Below the pieces are notes generated by a model. That model was not told the origin of the DNA. It did no database searches and was given only the letters and a program-made list of their open reading frames with translations. This document shows, piece after piece, positions 16,838 through 25,128 of a stretch of DNA of 64,000 nucleotides. A program made the position numbers and the translations under genes. Origin of the DNA: an uncultured Acidobacteriota bacterium (GTDB lineage: Bacteria; Acidobacteriota; Vicinamibacteria; Fen-336); assembly GCA_902826455.1 (NCBI GenBank), contig CADEEV010000015.1, forward strand, positions 1 to 64,000, written 5' to 3'. Numbering within the stretch: the stretch's first letter is position 1; each line of letters starts with the position of its first letter.

Positions 16838-17253
16838 CGCCCCTAACGGCCGTTCGCATCGCCGCGCCAGCGTGGGCGAAGGCGCCGGACGCAGTGCTCA
16901 ATAGCGTGCGCTTGTCCGAATACCGGGCGGTCCAAGAGCATCGCGCCGCGCTTCTCCGGGCCGTTCACGACGAGGTGCAGCGTTACTTCGATGACACCGA
17001 TCTGGTTTTCGAGAGCGAGTCGTTCCCGAGTCGCGGACGGCTGACCGGCGAGTACTATCTTGGCGAGGAGTCGTACGAGATGCACGTGGGTCCCGTATGG
17101 ATCCAGATCGGTGTCGCGTGCCACTGCTTGGAGCGCGCGAATGGCTCTGGGCGCCCGGAGCAGGACTATCTCGGTTTGAACGTGTGGGTGCGCTGTGACC
17201 CCCAGGCCTGGTCTTTCGAGGTCTTCAGGAACACCGACTCGTCGTCGATCTAG
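16834..17253 (+). CDS. hypothetical protein
   Basis: A 139-residue soluble protein with an N-terminal helical region and a beta-rich second half (GEYYLGEESYEMHVGPVWIQ, LGLNVWVRCDPQAWSFEVF). Not recognised. Start is the ATG overlapping the upstream stop, backed by GAGGGA at 16823-16828; an in-frame GTG at 16816 is less likely. Part of the short-gene array. Confidence 0.5.
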   Translation: MTPLTAVRIAAPAWAKAPDAVLNSVRLSEYRAVQEHRAALLRAVHDEVQRYFDDTDLVFESESFPSRGRLTGEYYLGEESYEMHVGPVWIQIGVACHCLERANGSGRPEQDYLGLNVWVRCDPQAWSFEVFRNTDSSSI

Positions 17254-17271
17254 AAGAGTGCTCACGCGGGA

Positions 17272-17622
17272 GTGAGTGTGACCAGGACGGATGCTCATCT
17301 GCTTCGACAGGAGCTCCAGGAGTTGACCGGCCTCCTGCGGCAGGACCCCAACTGGGAAGATCTTCGCGCCGCGCTTCAGTCGCAGAGTCTCACGCCTCAG
17401 GACGTTCTCCTCATTTCGTTCGATGAGGACGAGACAGGCGGCGAGCACGGAGCGTTCCTCCGTGTCCGCGATCGCGCCCTCTTCGAGTATCAGCGGTCGA
17501 CGGCCTCAGCGGCGCCAGCCGTGTTCTCGCTGTTGCGACAACTTCAACCAGGTGTAGCCACCGGCGAGTATCCGCAGCTTGTCGAGGCACTCCGAATGCT
17601 CGAGGACGGCGTCATCCAATGA
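17272..17622 (+). CDS. hypothetical protein
   Basis: A 116-residue soluble protein with a helical N-terminus (LLRQELQELTGLLRQDPNWE), a central strand LLISFDEDETGGEHG and a helical end. Not recognised. Two GTG codons (17272 and 17278) could start it. Its stop overlaps the ATG of the DinB gene (ATGA), which speaks for a genuine translated gene. Confidence 0.48.
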   Translation: MSVTRTDAHLLRQELQELTGLLRQDPNWEDLRAALQSQSLTPQDVLLISFDEDETGGEHGAFLRVRDRALFEYQRSTASAAPAVFSLLRQLQPGVATGEYPQLVEALRMLEDGVIQ

Positions 17623-18098
17623 CCGCTTCAGGTGCCATGGAGCTTCTCGCGGATCAGATCCGCCGAGCCTATTGGGGCGAGTCCTGGCACGGGCCCTCGG
17701 TGCGCGAAGTGCTCGCGGACGTCTCGGCGGAAGACGCGGCCGCTCATCCGATCGCCGGCGCTCACAGCATCTGGGAGATCGTCCTTCACATCACCGGGGG
17801 ATACCGGTTGGTTCTCACCCGAGTGCGTGGGCAACTTGCGCAGCTCTCGGAGGCCGACGAGTGGCCTCCAGTGCCGGAGGCCAGCGAAGAGACCTGGCGC
17901 GAAAGCCTGCTCACCCTGGACCAACTGAATCGGGAACTCCAGAGTGCTGTGCGGGCCTTCCGCGCCGAGCGCCTTTCTCAGCCGATGGGCTCCGAGTACA
18001 CGGCCTACACCCAGTTCAGTGGCGCGCCTCAGCACGACCTGTACCATGCGGGCCAGATCGTCATGCTCAAGAAGGCCTTGTCGGCGCCTCGGGCATGA
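17619..18098 (+). CDS. DinB family protein
   Basis: A 159-residue four-helix-bundle protein of the DinB/YfiT type. Metal-binding histidines are visible as the single His of SIWEIVLHITGGY in helix 2 and the HxxxH pair in QHDLYHAGQIVMLKK near the C-terminus. Family members bind divalent metal, and some are thiol-dependent transferases; the substrate here is unknown. Start and stop both overlap neighbours (ATGA junctions), indicating one translation unit with the genes on each side. Confidence 0.82.
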   Translation: MTASGAMELLADQIRRAYWGESWHGPSVREVLADVSAEDAAAHPIAGAHSIWEIVLHITGGYRLVLTRVRGQLAQLSEADEWPPVPEASEETWRESLLTLDQLNRELQSAVRAFRAERLSQPMGSEYTAYTQFSGAPQHDLYHAGQIVMLKKALSAPRA

Positions 18099-18308
18099 GC
18101 GACCGCGCGTGCTACTGGGGCACACACCTCGACGAGCGCAGCCGCCAGTCCACGTCGGGCCGCGCGGTTCTCCAGCCGCGGTTCTCAGTGCAACGGCTGG
18201 CTCCCGATGCAGGTGGTCCCGAGCGAGGTGCTCGCCGCGATCGTGGCGCTCCAGGCCGGCACGGGCATCTACCTCTCGCGTGAGGGTGTCCCGGTCGCGC
18301 CGTTCTGA
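18095..18308 (+). pseudogene. frameshifted small gene after dinB
   Basis: An ATG at 18095 overlapping the DinB stop opens a frame that looks coding for about 28 residues (MSDRACYWGTHLDERSRQST) and then becomes nonsense. From about 18175 the +1 frame reads as protein to a TGA at 18306 (QCNGWLPMQVVPSEVLAAIV ... LSREGVPVAPF). A single indel between about 18155 and 18185 would join them into a protein of about 70 residues. Either a real frameshift, a sequencing error or programmed slippage. Family unknown. Confidence 0.4.
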
Positions 18309-18356
18309 CCTAGTCTCCAAGACGGAGGAGCCGCCCGTTGCCTTTGAGCGCGCACG

Positions 18357-19097
18357 ATGAATAGCCGCTCGGTGCCTTCGGTGGCCGGCGTCTGCGCCGG
18401 TTGCCTGGAGTTCCATGACGACCCGGTGCCACCGGCCTGCTCCGAGTACTTCCGACCAACGTACCTGGTTCCGTACGGAAGCCGCTGGTCCTTCACGGAG
18501 GCGGTCTGCTCCGGCATCGTCGCGCACTCGGCTGTGCGCCTGATGGGCCCCTTCGAGGCCAAGAACCCAGAACGACTCGGTGAGTTCACGCACCTCGAGT
18601 CCGTTTTTCTGAGCCGCTACCCTCCGCAGGGCCTGACTTCGATGTCGATGCTGGCGTCCTTGCGATGGCTGGCCCTGGACTACTGCGAGACCCGAGACAT
18701 GGGCTTCCTTGAGGGGTTACCGAAGCTCGAGCAGCTCGAGCTGACCGAGTGCCGGCAGCTCCATGACCTTGCGGCCTTGGCCGGTCTGCTTCGGCTGCGT
18801 GTCTTGCGCATCGCCTTGTGTCCCAAGGTGTCCGATCTGGGCCCGGTTGCGGACTGTGGCTCGCTGGCCAGGCTAGACATCGAGGCTCGCCAGTTGGCCT
18901 CTCTCCGTTGGGTCTCTGGTTGCGAGCAGCTGGAGGTCTTGAATCTTGCGGTCGGCAGGGTCGATGATGCGGATCCAATGCCGTTGCTGGCGCTCCCGCG
19001 GCTAAGGCGCATCGGGATGCGGAAGTCCGTCGCCAAGAAGCTGCGGCTGGCCCAGCACTTCTCGAACCGCAGCGTCGAGATCAGGGAGCTTCCGTGA
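18357..19097 (+). CDS. leucine-rich-repeat protein
   Basis: A 246-residue cytoplasmic protein. The N-terminal 70 residues are Cys- and Pro-containing without a known fold. From about residue 78 onward, five or six irregular leucine-rich repeats are visible (LESVFLSRYPPQGL, LRWLALDYCET, LEQLELTECRQL, LRVLRIALCPKVSDL, LEVLNLAVGRVDDADP). Such repeats mediate protein binding. In arrays of small accessory genes, LRR proteins commonly accompany immunity-type genes. Its stop overlaps the GTG of the DUF2199 gene. Confidence 0.7.
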   Translation: MNSRSVPSVAGVCAGCLEFHDDPVPPACSEYFRPTYLVPYGSRWSFTEAVCSGIVAHSAVRLMGPFEAKNPERLGEFTHLESVFLSRYPPQGLTSMSMLASLRWLALDYCETRDMGFLEGLPKLEQLELTECRQLHDLAALAGLLRLRVLRIALCPKVSDLGPVADCGSLARLDIEARQLASLRWVSGCEQLEVLNLAVGRVDDADPMPLLALPRLRRIGMRKSVAKKLRLAQHFSNRSVEIRELP

Positions 19098-19624
19098 GGA
19101 CGCCGGTCTCGTTCCACTGCTCTTGTTGCGGCAAGGACCACGTGGGGATGCCCACGTTCGGGTTCGCCTATCCCATCCAGTACATGGACGTGCCTGAGGC
19201 CGAGCGGGCCCAACGCGTCTTCCTGACTTCCGATACATGCGTCATCGACGACGAGCACTTCTTCGTTCGGGGTTGCCTCGAGATCCCCGTCCTCGGCTCT
19301 TCGGAGCCCTTCGTGTGGGGCGTATGGGTCTCGCTGAGCGAGGAACACTTCTTCCACTTCCAGGAGCTCCTCGGAGTCGAAGAGAGGGCTCAGCATGGTC
19401 CCTTCTTTGGTTGGCTGTGCTCCCCGCCCCGCCCGTACCCGGACAGCCTCAACCTGAAGACGCAGGTTCACCTTCGGAATCACGGCGATCGACCGCGGGT
19501 CGAACTGGAACCCACCGAACATCCGCTGGCGTTGGAGCAACGAAACGGAATCACCGTCGAACGACTCGCCGAGATCTATGAGCTCATGGCTCACGGGAAG
19601 CGGCGAGCGCGAGATCCCCGATGA
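19094..19624 (+). CDS. DUF2199 domain protein
   Basis: A 176-residue protein matching DUF2199 from end to end: an N-terminal Cys cluster and GxxH (CSCCGKDHVGMP), LTSDTCVIDDEHFFVRG, IPVLGSSEPFVWGVWVSLS, the FFGWLCSPPRPYP turn and the final DRPRVELEPTEHPLALEQR. DUF2199 proteins are often encoded near polymorphic-toxin immunity genes, though direct functional evidence is thin. GTG start overlaps the LRR stop and the stop overlaps the following ATG, so it sits inside a coupled translation unit. Confidence 0.85.
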   Translation: MRTPVSFHCSCCGKDHVGMPTFGFAYPIQYMDVPEAERAQRVFLTSDTCVIDDEHFFVRGCLEIPVLGSSEPFVWGVWVSLSEEHFFHFQELLGVEERAQHGPFFGWLCSPPRPYPDSLNLKTQVHLRNHGDRPRVELEPTEHPLALEQRNGITVERLAEIYELMAHGKRRARDPR

Positions 19625-20046
19625 GGACTTTCAGGGAGCTTGAGCCCGGCGACCTTCGCGAAGCGGTCGCGGAGTGGTCCGAGCTGCTGGCGAAGGGCCG
19701 GTTCGCCGAGGCGCTCGAGATGTTTCCTCCGGCCGAACGTGATCCCATGTCTGCCGAAGAGCTCGAAGAGTGGCTCAGCAACTACGGCGACGACCGCCCG
19801 AAGCGCAATGGACGCCGTTGGCGCGTCACAACCCTGCTCGATCGTCCCGACGCCCGCGAGATCATCCAGAGGATCAGCGTCGAGCTGGGGGTTCCGCAGT
19901 CATGGGACGCAGAGACGTATCTCGGATTCGTGGAGTATGCCGACGTTCCGCTGAACGGCGAGAGGAGCGACTTGACCGCGCGCTTCGCGATCAAGCGAGT
20001 ACCTGGGGGCGTGACGCTCGAGTTCCGCGACGTCTTCGTCATGTAG
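19621..20046 (+). CDS. hypothetical protein
   Basis: A 141-residue soluble protein: helical N-terminal half (LREAVAEWSELLAKGRFAEALEMF) and beta-rich second half ending in LTARFAIKRVPGGVTLEFRDV. The layout resembles small NTF2-like or immunity proteins, but no motif is decisive. Start overlaps the DUF2199 stop (ATGA). Confidence 0.5.
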   Translation: MRTFRELEPGDLREAVAEWSELLAKGRFAEALEMFPPAERDPMSAEELEEWLSNYGDDRPKRNGRRWRVTTLLDRPDAREIIQRISVELGVPQSWDAETYLGFVEYADVPLNGERSDLTARFAIKRVPGGVTLEFRDVFVM

Positions 20047-20059
20047 GGTTGGAGGACGC

Positions 20060-20416
20060 ATGCCGATCGTTGAGCGATCGTTTCGAGAGGCCATCGACGC
20101 TGCCGTCGACGGGAATCACGGGTTCTTCGTGACCCTGGAGGCCGTCAGCGACAAGGAGAAATGGGTCCAGCTCACGTGGGACTGCATCAACGCGGCCTAT
20201 CCACACGAGGAGGATCCGTCGACGTTCCTGGAGCGCCGCGGCATCTCGCTTCCGGATCTCGTCGAAGTCTCCGCTTGGGAAGCGGGCCAATACGTCACCT
20301 TCGACCACGGCGCCGATCCCCTCGGCCCGCTCGTGCAATTCGTGGAGCGATACTTCAAGGACGTTCTCGGGGTGGTACCGGACGAGCGCAGCCTTGCGGT
20401 GTCGCGGGGCCAATGA
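20060..20416 (+). CDS. hypothetical protein (small, immunity- or chaperone-like)
   Basis: A 118-residue acidic protein with a beta strand near the N-terminus (GFFVTLEAVSDKEKWVQLTW), a helical NAAYPHEEDPSTFLERRG segment and a C-terminal amphipathic helix. The W-x-QLTW and YP pattern resembles TY-Chap-type domains found with secretion or toxin systems, but the match is too loose to call. GGTTGGAGGA at 20047-20056 supplies a ribosome site. Confidence 0.45.
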   Translation: MPIVERSFREAIDAAVDGNHGFFVTLEAVSDKEKWVQLTWDCINAAYPHEEDPSTFLERRGISLPDLVEVSAWEAGQYVTFDHGADPLGPLVQFVERYFKDVLGVVPDERSLAVSRGQ

Positions 20417-20435
20417 CGTCACAAGGAGCCTAGGA

Positions 20436-20891
20436 ATGAGTCGACCGATCCTTGCCGCGACCGTGGTGACAGCAGTCTCGTTGGCACCGCCCTGCTTCGC
20501 TCAGAGTGCGACGCCAGAGGGCGTGGCCGACCAGTTCGCGAAGGCCTGGAGTAATCACGACAAGGCTGCGTTCGCCAGGCTGTTCACCGAAGACGCGCGC
20601 TTCATGCCCACCTACGACGTGGTGTTCGAAGGCCACGCGAACGTCGTCGCTGGCATCTATGAGGCGCACGAAGGCTGGGCTCGCGAGACGACGCTTACGA
20701 CCAGCAAGGTAGGGGTCCAGCAGCTACGGCCTGACACTGCCGTCGTGCACTTCAACGTGGCGGTGAACGGACCCGCGGGCATCGACCGCCCGCCCCTCGG
20801 AAGAAGCCTGCTCCTGGTCGCCGTCAAGCAGCAGGACGGCTGGAAGGTCGCTACGGGTCAGCTCACGAAGCCCAACTGTCCGCCCCAGTGA
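20436..20891 (+). CDS. exported NTF2-like (SgcJ/DUF4440-type) protein
   Basis: A 151-residue protein with a signal peptide (about residues 1-22, cleavage after CFA-Q) and a SnoaL/NTF2-like cone fold: ADQFAKAWSNHDKAAFARLFTEDARFMP, then strands ending in LLLVAVKQQDGWKVATGQ. Family members bind small hydrophobic ligands or act as isomerases; the role here is unknown. AAGGAG at 20423-20428 sits well spaced before the ATG. Confidence 0.75.
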   Translation: MSRPILAATVVTAVSLAPPCFAQSATPEGVADQFAKAWSNHDKAAFARLFTEDARFMPTYDVVFEGHANVVAGIYEAHEGWARETTLTTSKVGVQQLRPDTAVVHFNVAVNGPAGIDRPPLGRSLLLVAVKQQDGWKVATGQLTKPNCPPQ

Positions 20892-20902
20892 GGGGCTGGG
20901 CG

Positions 20903-21256
20903 ATGGATCACGAGATCACGATTCGGACGGACACCGCGACCCTGGCCGTGTTCGATCCGGAAGTGCTCGCCGGCCGCCTCGACGACGACGCCGACTGGTG
21001 GTGCACCGGCTCCCCTGCGCCCGAGGAGGTGCGCCGCGGCGACTTCGCTCTCTTTGGACTCGGTGGCGACGGCGTCTTCACGGTCCGTGTCACGGACGGC
21101 GGGCTCCTTCCGGCAGGGCGCGCCTACGCGTCGGATCATTTCGCCCTCGGCGTCGTGGTGAGATCCGCCTCCCTGTTCGTCGGTCCCGCAGAATTCGTCC
21201 CCGCCGAGGAGTTCCAGGTCGTCCTCGTGGCAAAGCGAACCGCCGGTGAAGAGTGA
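20903..21256 (+). CDS. hypothetical protein
   Basis: A 117-residue beta-rich acidic protein, not recognised. The ATG at 20903, preceded by AGGGGC, is preferred; an in-frame GTG at 20888 would overlap the upstream stop (GTGA) and add five residues. WWCTGSPAPEEVRRGDFALF and the following strands suggest a compact beta-sandwich. Another member of the short-gene array. Confidence 0.5.
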   Translation: MDHEITIRTDTATLAVFDPEVLAGRLDDDADWWCTGSPAPEEVRRGDFALFGLGGDGVFTVRVTDGGLLPAGRAYASDHFALGVVVRSASLFVGPAEFVPAEEFQVVLVAKRTAGEE

Positions 21257-21341
21257 AGGACGACAGTGAGACTGAGTCCTCCCCTTTGGCACGCCGCCTG
21301 CAAGATTGGTCCGCGGCCAATGGGCTCGGGAGGACCATCCA

Positions 21342-21917
21342 ATGAGGAAACTGATCCTGCGCATGGAGATCACGGTCGATGGCGTCGCCGCGGGTGAGAA
21401 CAACGGACCGATCGAAGGCGTCGACCACGGCGACGAGGGCTCGTGGAAGGACATCTTCGCGACGCTCCAGACCGTGGACGCCCTGTTGATCGGAGGCGGC
21501 GCGCACCGCGAGTACCTCGACTACTGGAAGGACGCGCTGATGAACCCCGCCACCAAGCCCAACGAGCGCAGGTTCGCCGAGATCGCGGCCCGGACGCCGC
21601 ACTTCGTGGTCTCTCGCACCTTGCGCGCCGTGGAGTGGCCGAACGCCAGCGTGCTCGCCGGCGGCGTCGAGGGCATCGCGGGCCTCAAGCGCGAGGGCGG
21701 CCGCGATATCCTCATGTGGGGCGGGCCGACGGTCGCCGCGGCGACCATCGAGGCCGACCTCGTGGACGAGTACCACTTCGTCACGCACCCGGTCATCGCC
21801 GGACGCGGCAAGAAGCTCTTTGCGAAGGTCGGCGCCACGCATCGTGTGCGCCACATGAGCACGGAGACCCTTCCGTCGGGCGCAGTCCTGGTCAAGCACG
21901 CGCGAGAGGGCAGATAG
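21342..21917 (+). CDS. dihydrofolate-reductase-like (RibD C-terminal) protein
   Basis: A 191-residue RibD_C/DHFR-fold oxidoreductase. Typical segments are the N-terminal LILRMEITVDGVAAG, the VDALLIGGGAHREYLDYW loop, the NADPH-site ILMWGGPTVAAATIEADLVDE and YHFVTHPVIAGRGKKLF. Substrate unknown; close relatives are annotated as deaminase-reductases. GGGAGGA at 21328-21334 gives the ribosome site. The 85 bases before the gene hold nothing recognisable. Confidence 0.85.
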   Translation: MRKLILRMEITVDGVAAGENNGPIEGVDHGDEGSWKDIFATLQTVDALLIGGGAHREYLDYWKDALMNPATKPNERRFAEIAARTPHFVVSRTLRAVEWPNASVLAGGVEGIAGLKREGGRDILMWGGPTVAAATIEADLVDEYHFVTHPVIAGRGKKLFAKVGATHRVRHMSTETLPSGAVLVKHAREGR

Positions 21918-21927
21918 GAGTTCGACG

Positions 21928-22332
21928 ATGGCGAGGGTCACGGGAATCGGCGGCGTCTTCTTCAAGAGCACGGGCGACAGCACGGCCCTGGCCAACTGGT
22001 ATCGAGACCACCTGGGCCTGCAGCTCGAGGATTTCGGGGGGGCCATCCTCAAATGGCCCGACGACAAGGCCGACGATCAGGGCCTGACCGTGTGGAGCGT
22101 CGCGAAGAGGGACTCGAAGTGGTTCAGCCCGAGCGCGTCGTCCTTCATGATCAACTACCGGGTCGACGACCTCGGCGCGCTGCTCGAGCAACTGCGTGCG
22201 GCGGGCGTGACGGTGGTCCAGGGCCCCGAGTCGCACGAGAACGGCAAGTTCGCGTGGATCATGGATCCCGACGGAAACAAGGTCGAGCTCTGGGAGCCGA
22301 TGGCCTGGGACGAGAAGAACAAGGGCGCCTGA
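21928..22332 (+). CDS. VOC (glyoxalase/bleomycin-resistance) family protein
   Basis: A 134-residue vicinal-oxygen-chelate protein with the two beta-alpha-beta-beta-beta modules: GVFFKSTGDSTALANWYRDHLGL at the start and FAWIMDPDGNKVELWEP near the end, where the Glu is a metal ligand. Could be a glyoxalase, dioxygenase or resistance protein; sequence alone does not choose. Ten bases after the DHFR-like gene, probably the same transcript. Confidence 0.85.
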   Translation: MARVTGIGGVFFKSTGDSTALANWYRDHLGLQLEDFGGAILKWPDDKADDQGLTVWSVAKRDSKWFSPSASSFMINYRVDDLGALLEQLRAAGVTVVQGPESHENGKFAWIMDPDGNKVELWEPMAWDEKNKGA

Positions 22333-22343
22333 GGCAGGGCGCC

Positions 22344-23183
22344 GTGCACACCCACCGGCCCACCCGCCCGGCGTGGCGGCGATTGGCCATCCGGATCCGC
22401 GACGCGGCGTATCGGGTTGCAACGGCAGTGGAGCGCCTGACGAAGCGCGGCGACGAACTCGTTCCGCCCGCTCACCTGCGCATGTACTACTACCGCACCT
22501 TCGATCGCCAGGCCTTCGAGCGCGCGTCGCAAGGCGCCAGGACGGAGCTCGTCGATCGCGGCCTGCAGCCCGAGCATCGCCTGCTCGACATCGGCTCGGG
22601 CATCGGCAATCTCGCGCTCGGCCTGACCGGCTATCTGCGCGGCGGCTACGACGGCCTCGAGATCCACCCCGAGGCCCTGGCCTGGTGCCGGGACGCGATC
22701 ACGCCGCGTCATCCCCAATTCCGCTTCCACCACGCGGACGTCTTCAGCAGCGCCTACAACCCGAGCGGGCGGGTCGCCGCGGCGGAGTACCGATTCCCCT
22801 TCGAAGACAGCCGTTTCGACTTCGTCTTCCTGGGCTCGGTGTTCACCCACATGCTGCCCGACGAGGTCGCTCAGTACGTGCGCGAGATCGCGAGGGTCCT
22901 GGCGCCGGGCGGCACGTGCATCGCGGGCTACTACCTTCTCAACGGACCGAGTCGATCGGCGCTCGACGCCGGGACCAGTTCCCTGGCGTTCCCGGTGGAG
23001 CACTCGGCCGGGCGCTGCCGCCTGCAGAACGCCGCGGTGCCGGAAGCCGCCGTGGCTCTCGACGAGGACTTCGTCCGGAAGATCCACACCGATGCCGGCC
23101 TCGAGATTCGCGAGATCCGGCCCGGCCGCTGGCCCACCGGCGTCCCCAACCACCAGGACCTCGTGGTGGCCGCGAAGGCGTAG
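22344..23183 (+). CDS. class I SAM-dependent methyltransferase
   Basis: A 279-residue methyltransferase. The SAM-binding motif is LLDIGSGIGNLALGL (about residues 77-91), followed by the acidic YDGLEIHPEALAW, a motif corresponding to FDFVFLGSVFTHML, and VLAPGGTCIAGYYLL after motif III. GTG at 22344 after GAGGCAGGG is the best start, with an N-terminal Arg-rich helix of about 45 residues before the fold. Substrate unknown. Confidence 0.83.
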   Translation: MHTHRPTRPAWRRLAIRIRDAAYRVATAVERLTKRGDELVPPAHLRMYYYRTFDRQAFERASQGARTELVDRGLQPEHRLLDIGSGIGNLALGLTGYLRGGYDGLEIHPEALAWCRDAITPRHPQFRFHHADVFSSAYNPSGRVAAAEYRFPFEDSRFDFVFLGSVFTHMLPDEVAQYVREIARVLAPGGTCIAGYYLLNGPSRSALDAGTSSLAFPVEHSAGRCRLQNAAVPEAAVALDEDFVRKIHTDAGLEIREIRPGRWPTGVPNHQDLVVAAKA

Positions 23184-23191
23184 AGCGCGAG

Positions 23192-23647
23192 CTACCGGAC
23201 CCGGCGAAGGCCGGTCGCGCTGCGCGTGCCGTCGGGCGCGATGTACCAGGTGTTGAGGACTCCCCCGTCGACCTTCCACTCGAGGTTCACTTCGGAGCCC
23301 ACCTGGCTCGCGTCGAAGGAGTACGCCACCCGGCACTTCCAGACCAGCGTGCTCTTCGCGTCCTGACAGCTGCACTCGGCGCCGACACCTTCACGTTCGG
23401 TCTCGCCCTTGGCGTTGACGAACGTCGTGAGCCAGAGCGAATGGTACTTGTCGCCATCCCGGGCGATGACCGTGCGGCCGCCTCCGACGAAGTCCCACGC
23501 GCCCACCGAAGCCGCGCACGTCCCCACGCTGAGTTCGCCGGCCTGGATCGGCATTGCCGAGGCCACCGTCATCACCAACGCCACGCCGAGCAAGCTGCGC
23601 ACGAGGGACCTCCCGGGATTCTGTCCGCGTCCGAGTGGGTGCATCAT
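23192..23647 (-). CDS. small exported protein, unknown
   Basis: A 151-residue protein with a signal peptide (LLGVALVMTVASAMPIQAG) after a short Arg-containing start, and a mature beta-rich domain with four Cys, including ECSCQ and WKCRV, probably disulfide-linked. It ends NTWYIAPDGTRSATGLRRVR. Not recognised. It is a minus-strand gene inside the plus-strand array, divergent from the gene at 23658 with only ten bases between starts. A second ATG follows directly at 23642-23644. Confidence 0.6.
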   Translation of the reverse strand: MMHPLGRGQNPGRSLVRSLLGVALVMTVASAMPIQAGELSVGTCAASVGAWDFVGGGRTVIARDGDKYHSLWLTTFVNAKGETEREGVGAECSCQDAKSTLVWKCRVAYSFDASQVGSEVNLEWKVDGGVLNTWYIAPDGTRSATGLRRVR

Positions 23648-23657
23648 AGACTTCCAA

Positions 23658-24017
23658 ATGCAACAGCGGACCAAGCTGATCGTGGCCAGCCTCCTCGCCT
23701 TCGCCCTGGGAGCCACAGGTGGTGGGGTGCTCAGCTGGCAGGTGGCCGGTTGGGTCTGGTATCGGATCTCCATCCCCTTGGTCGTGGCGACGGGCGCACA
23801 AGCCCTCTCCGTCGTGACCTTGCTCGACAAAAAGGACGAGGCGAGCCTCCGGCAGGTCATGGAGCTGGAGATCGACAACACGCTCTCGACCCTGCGCACG
23901 ATCGAGGCGACGCGGCCTTTTGCTCCCGACGATCCAATGGGGGGAACGTACGAGAGACTGAAGGAGTACAGGCGACTGCATCCGGGGCCGGGCGTCAGCC
24001 AAATGCCAAGCCGTTGA
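23658..24017 (+). CDS. small membrane-anchored protein, unknown
   Basis: A 119-residue protein with an N-terminal transmembrane helix (about 8-30) and a soluble helical tail (LRQVMELEIDNTLSTLRTIEA). Not recognised. The tail contains two Pro-rich turns. Divergent partner of the exported-protein gene and one base from the next plus-strand gene. Confidence 0.5.
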   Translation: MQQRTKLIVASLLAFALGATGGGVLSWQVAGWVWYRISIPLVVATGAQALSVVTLLDKKDEASLRQVMELEIDNTLSTLRTIEATRPFAPDDPMGGTYERLKEYRRLHPGPGVSQMPSR

Positions 24018-24018
24018 G

Positions 24019-24528
24019 ATGCCCGACGCGGTGGCCCCTCGAGCAATGACGTCGCGTCGAGAGGGAATCTATGCCTTCGCCGGTGCGCTGAGCGGGGCAT
24101 TGTGGTGGGATCTGGCGCTTCTCCTGGACCTCGCGAACGGTGCTGGCCAGTGGACGATGCCGACCCACAAGCCATTGGAGCTCACGGCCTTTCTGTTCTG
24201 TGGCGTCTTGACCGGCTTGGCCGTGTCGTACCTGTTTCGAGGGTCGTTCCGCAGAGCGCAGCCTCCATCCGAACTGGCACTCCCCCTCATGACCCTTCCG
24301 GTCGCCATCTTTCTGTTCGGGGTATTGGTGTGGCTGGCTCGGCTCGCCCTTGGCTACCGGTTCTACGAAGGGCAACCCGCGACGCGCGACCTCGAGCTCA
24401 TCCTGACGACCTACTTCTTCGTCGCCTTCGTCTCCGTCGCGCTACCGGTGCTGTACGTCATCGCGCTGCTGAATCAGGGCGTGATGCATCTCATCCTGGT
24501 GAGCGGCACCGAGCGGCGCAATCCATGA
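24019..24528 (+). CDS. four-helix membrane protein, unknown
   Basis: A 169-residue protein with about four transmembrane segments (GIYAFAGALSGALWWDLALL, the AFLFCGVLTGLAVSYLF stretch, a TLPVAIFLFGVLVWLARLAL stretch and a final FVAFVSVALPVLYVIALL). No family recognised. Its stop overlaps the ATG of the YdeI-like gene. Confidence 0.55.
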   Translation: MPDAVAPRAMTSRREGIYAFAGALSGALWWDLALLLDLANGAGQWTMPTHKPLELTAFLFCGVLTGLAVSYLFRGSFRRAQPPSELALPLMTLPVAIFLFGVLVWLARLALGYRFYEGQPATRDLELILTTYFFVAFVSVALPVLYVIALLNQGVMHLILVSGTERRNP

Positions 24529-25109
24529 GCGCGCCTAGCTCCAAGGTCGACGCGTTCGTCAGCCGCGCCAAGGCGTGGCGGGGCGAGATCCAGAAGCTGC
24601 GATCGATCCTCCTCGAGTGCGGGCTCGACGAAGACCTGAAGTGGGGAAAGCCGTGCTTCCTGTTCGAGGGGCACAACGTGGCGATCATCCAACCCTTCAA
24701 GGAGCACTGCGCGCTCATGTTCTTCAAGGGCGCCTTGCTGCGAGACACACATGGACGACTCCGCAGCCAAGGGCAGAACACGCAGTCCGCGATGCGCCTG
24801 GAGTTCACCAGTGAGGCGCAGGTCACCAAGGCCATCGTGAAGTCCTATGCGAACCAGGCCATCGCCGTGGAGAAGGCCGGGCTCACGGTCGACTTCAAGG
24901 CGAAGCGGGAGCTCGAGCTTCCCGAGGAGCTGACCGAGGCCCTGCGGAGGGACCGCAAGCTCGCGAAGGCCTTCCGTGCCCTGACCCCGGGCCGGCAACG
25001 GGGCTATGTCCTCCACGTCACCGGCGCCAAGCAATCAGCGACTCGAGCCGCCCGGATCGAGAGGTGCGCGCCCAGGATTCTCGCGGGCCTGGGCCTCCAT
25101 GACGAGTGA
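24525..25109 (+). CDS. YdeI/OmpD-associated (DUF1801 plus YdeI C-terminal) protein
   Basis: A 194-residue two-part protein. Residues 1-115 form a DUF1801 domain (LRSILLECGLDEDLKWGKPCFLFEGHNV, ALMFFKGALL). Residues about 125-194 match the YdeI/OmpD-associated C-terminal domain (ALRRDRKLAKAFRALTPGRQ, GYVLHVTGAKQSATRAARIE). YdeI homologues were linked to peptide or bacteriocin protection in enterobacteria; the mechanism is uncertain. Second DUF1801-containing gene in the array. ATGA overlap with the upstream membrane-protein gene. Confidence 0.87.
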   Translation: MSAPSSKVDAFVSRAKAWRGEIQKLRSILLECGLDEDLKWGKPCFLFEGHNVAIIQPFKEHCALMFFKGALLRDTHGRLRSQGQNTQSAMRLEFTSEAQVTKAIVKSYANQAIAVEKAGLTVDFKAKRELELPEELTEALRRDRKLAKAFRALTPGRQRGYVLHVTGAKQSATRAARIERCAPRILAGLGLHDE

Positions 25110-25128
25110 CGTTTTGGGACCACGGAAC

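Noticed and set aside
15963-21341. Integron-like gene cassettes with attC sites
   Set aside because: The run of small same-strand genes suggested an integron, but most genes overlap, and the few gaps (15963-16085, 21257-21341) lack the paired GTTRRRY/RYYYAAC core sites. No integrase is seen.
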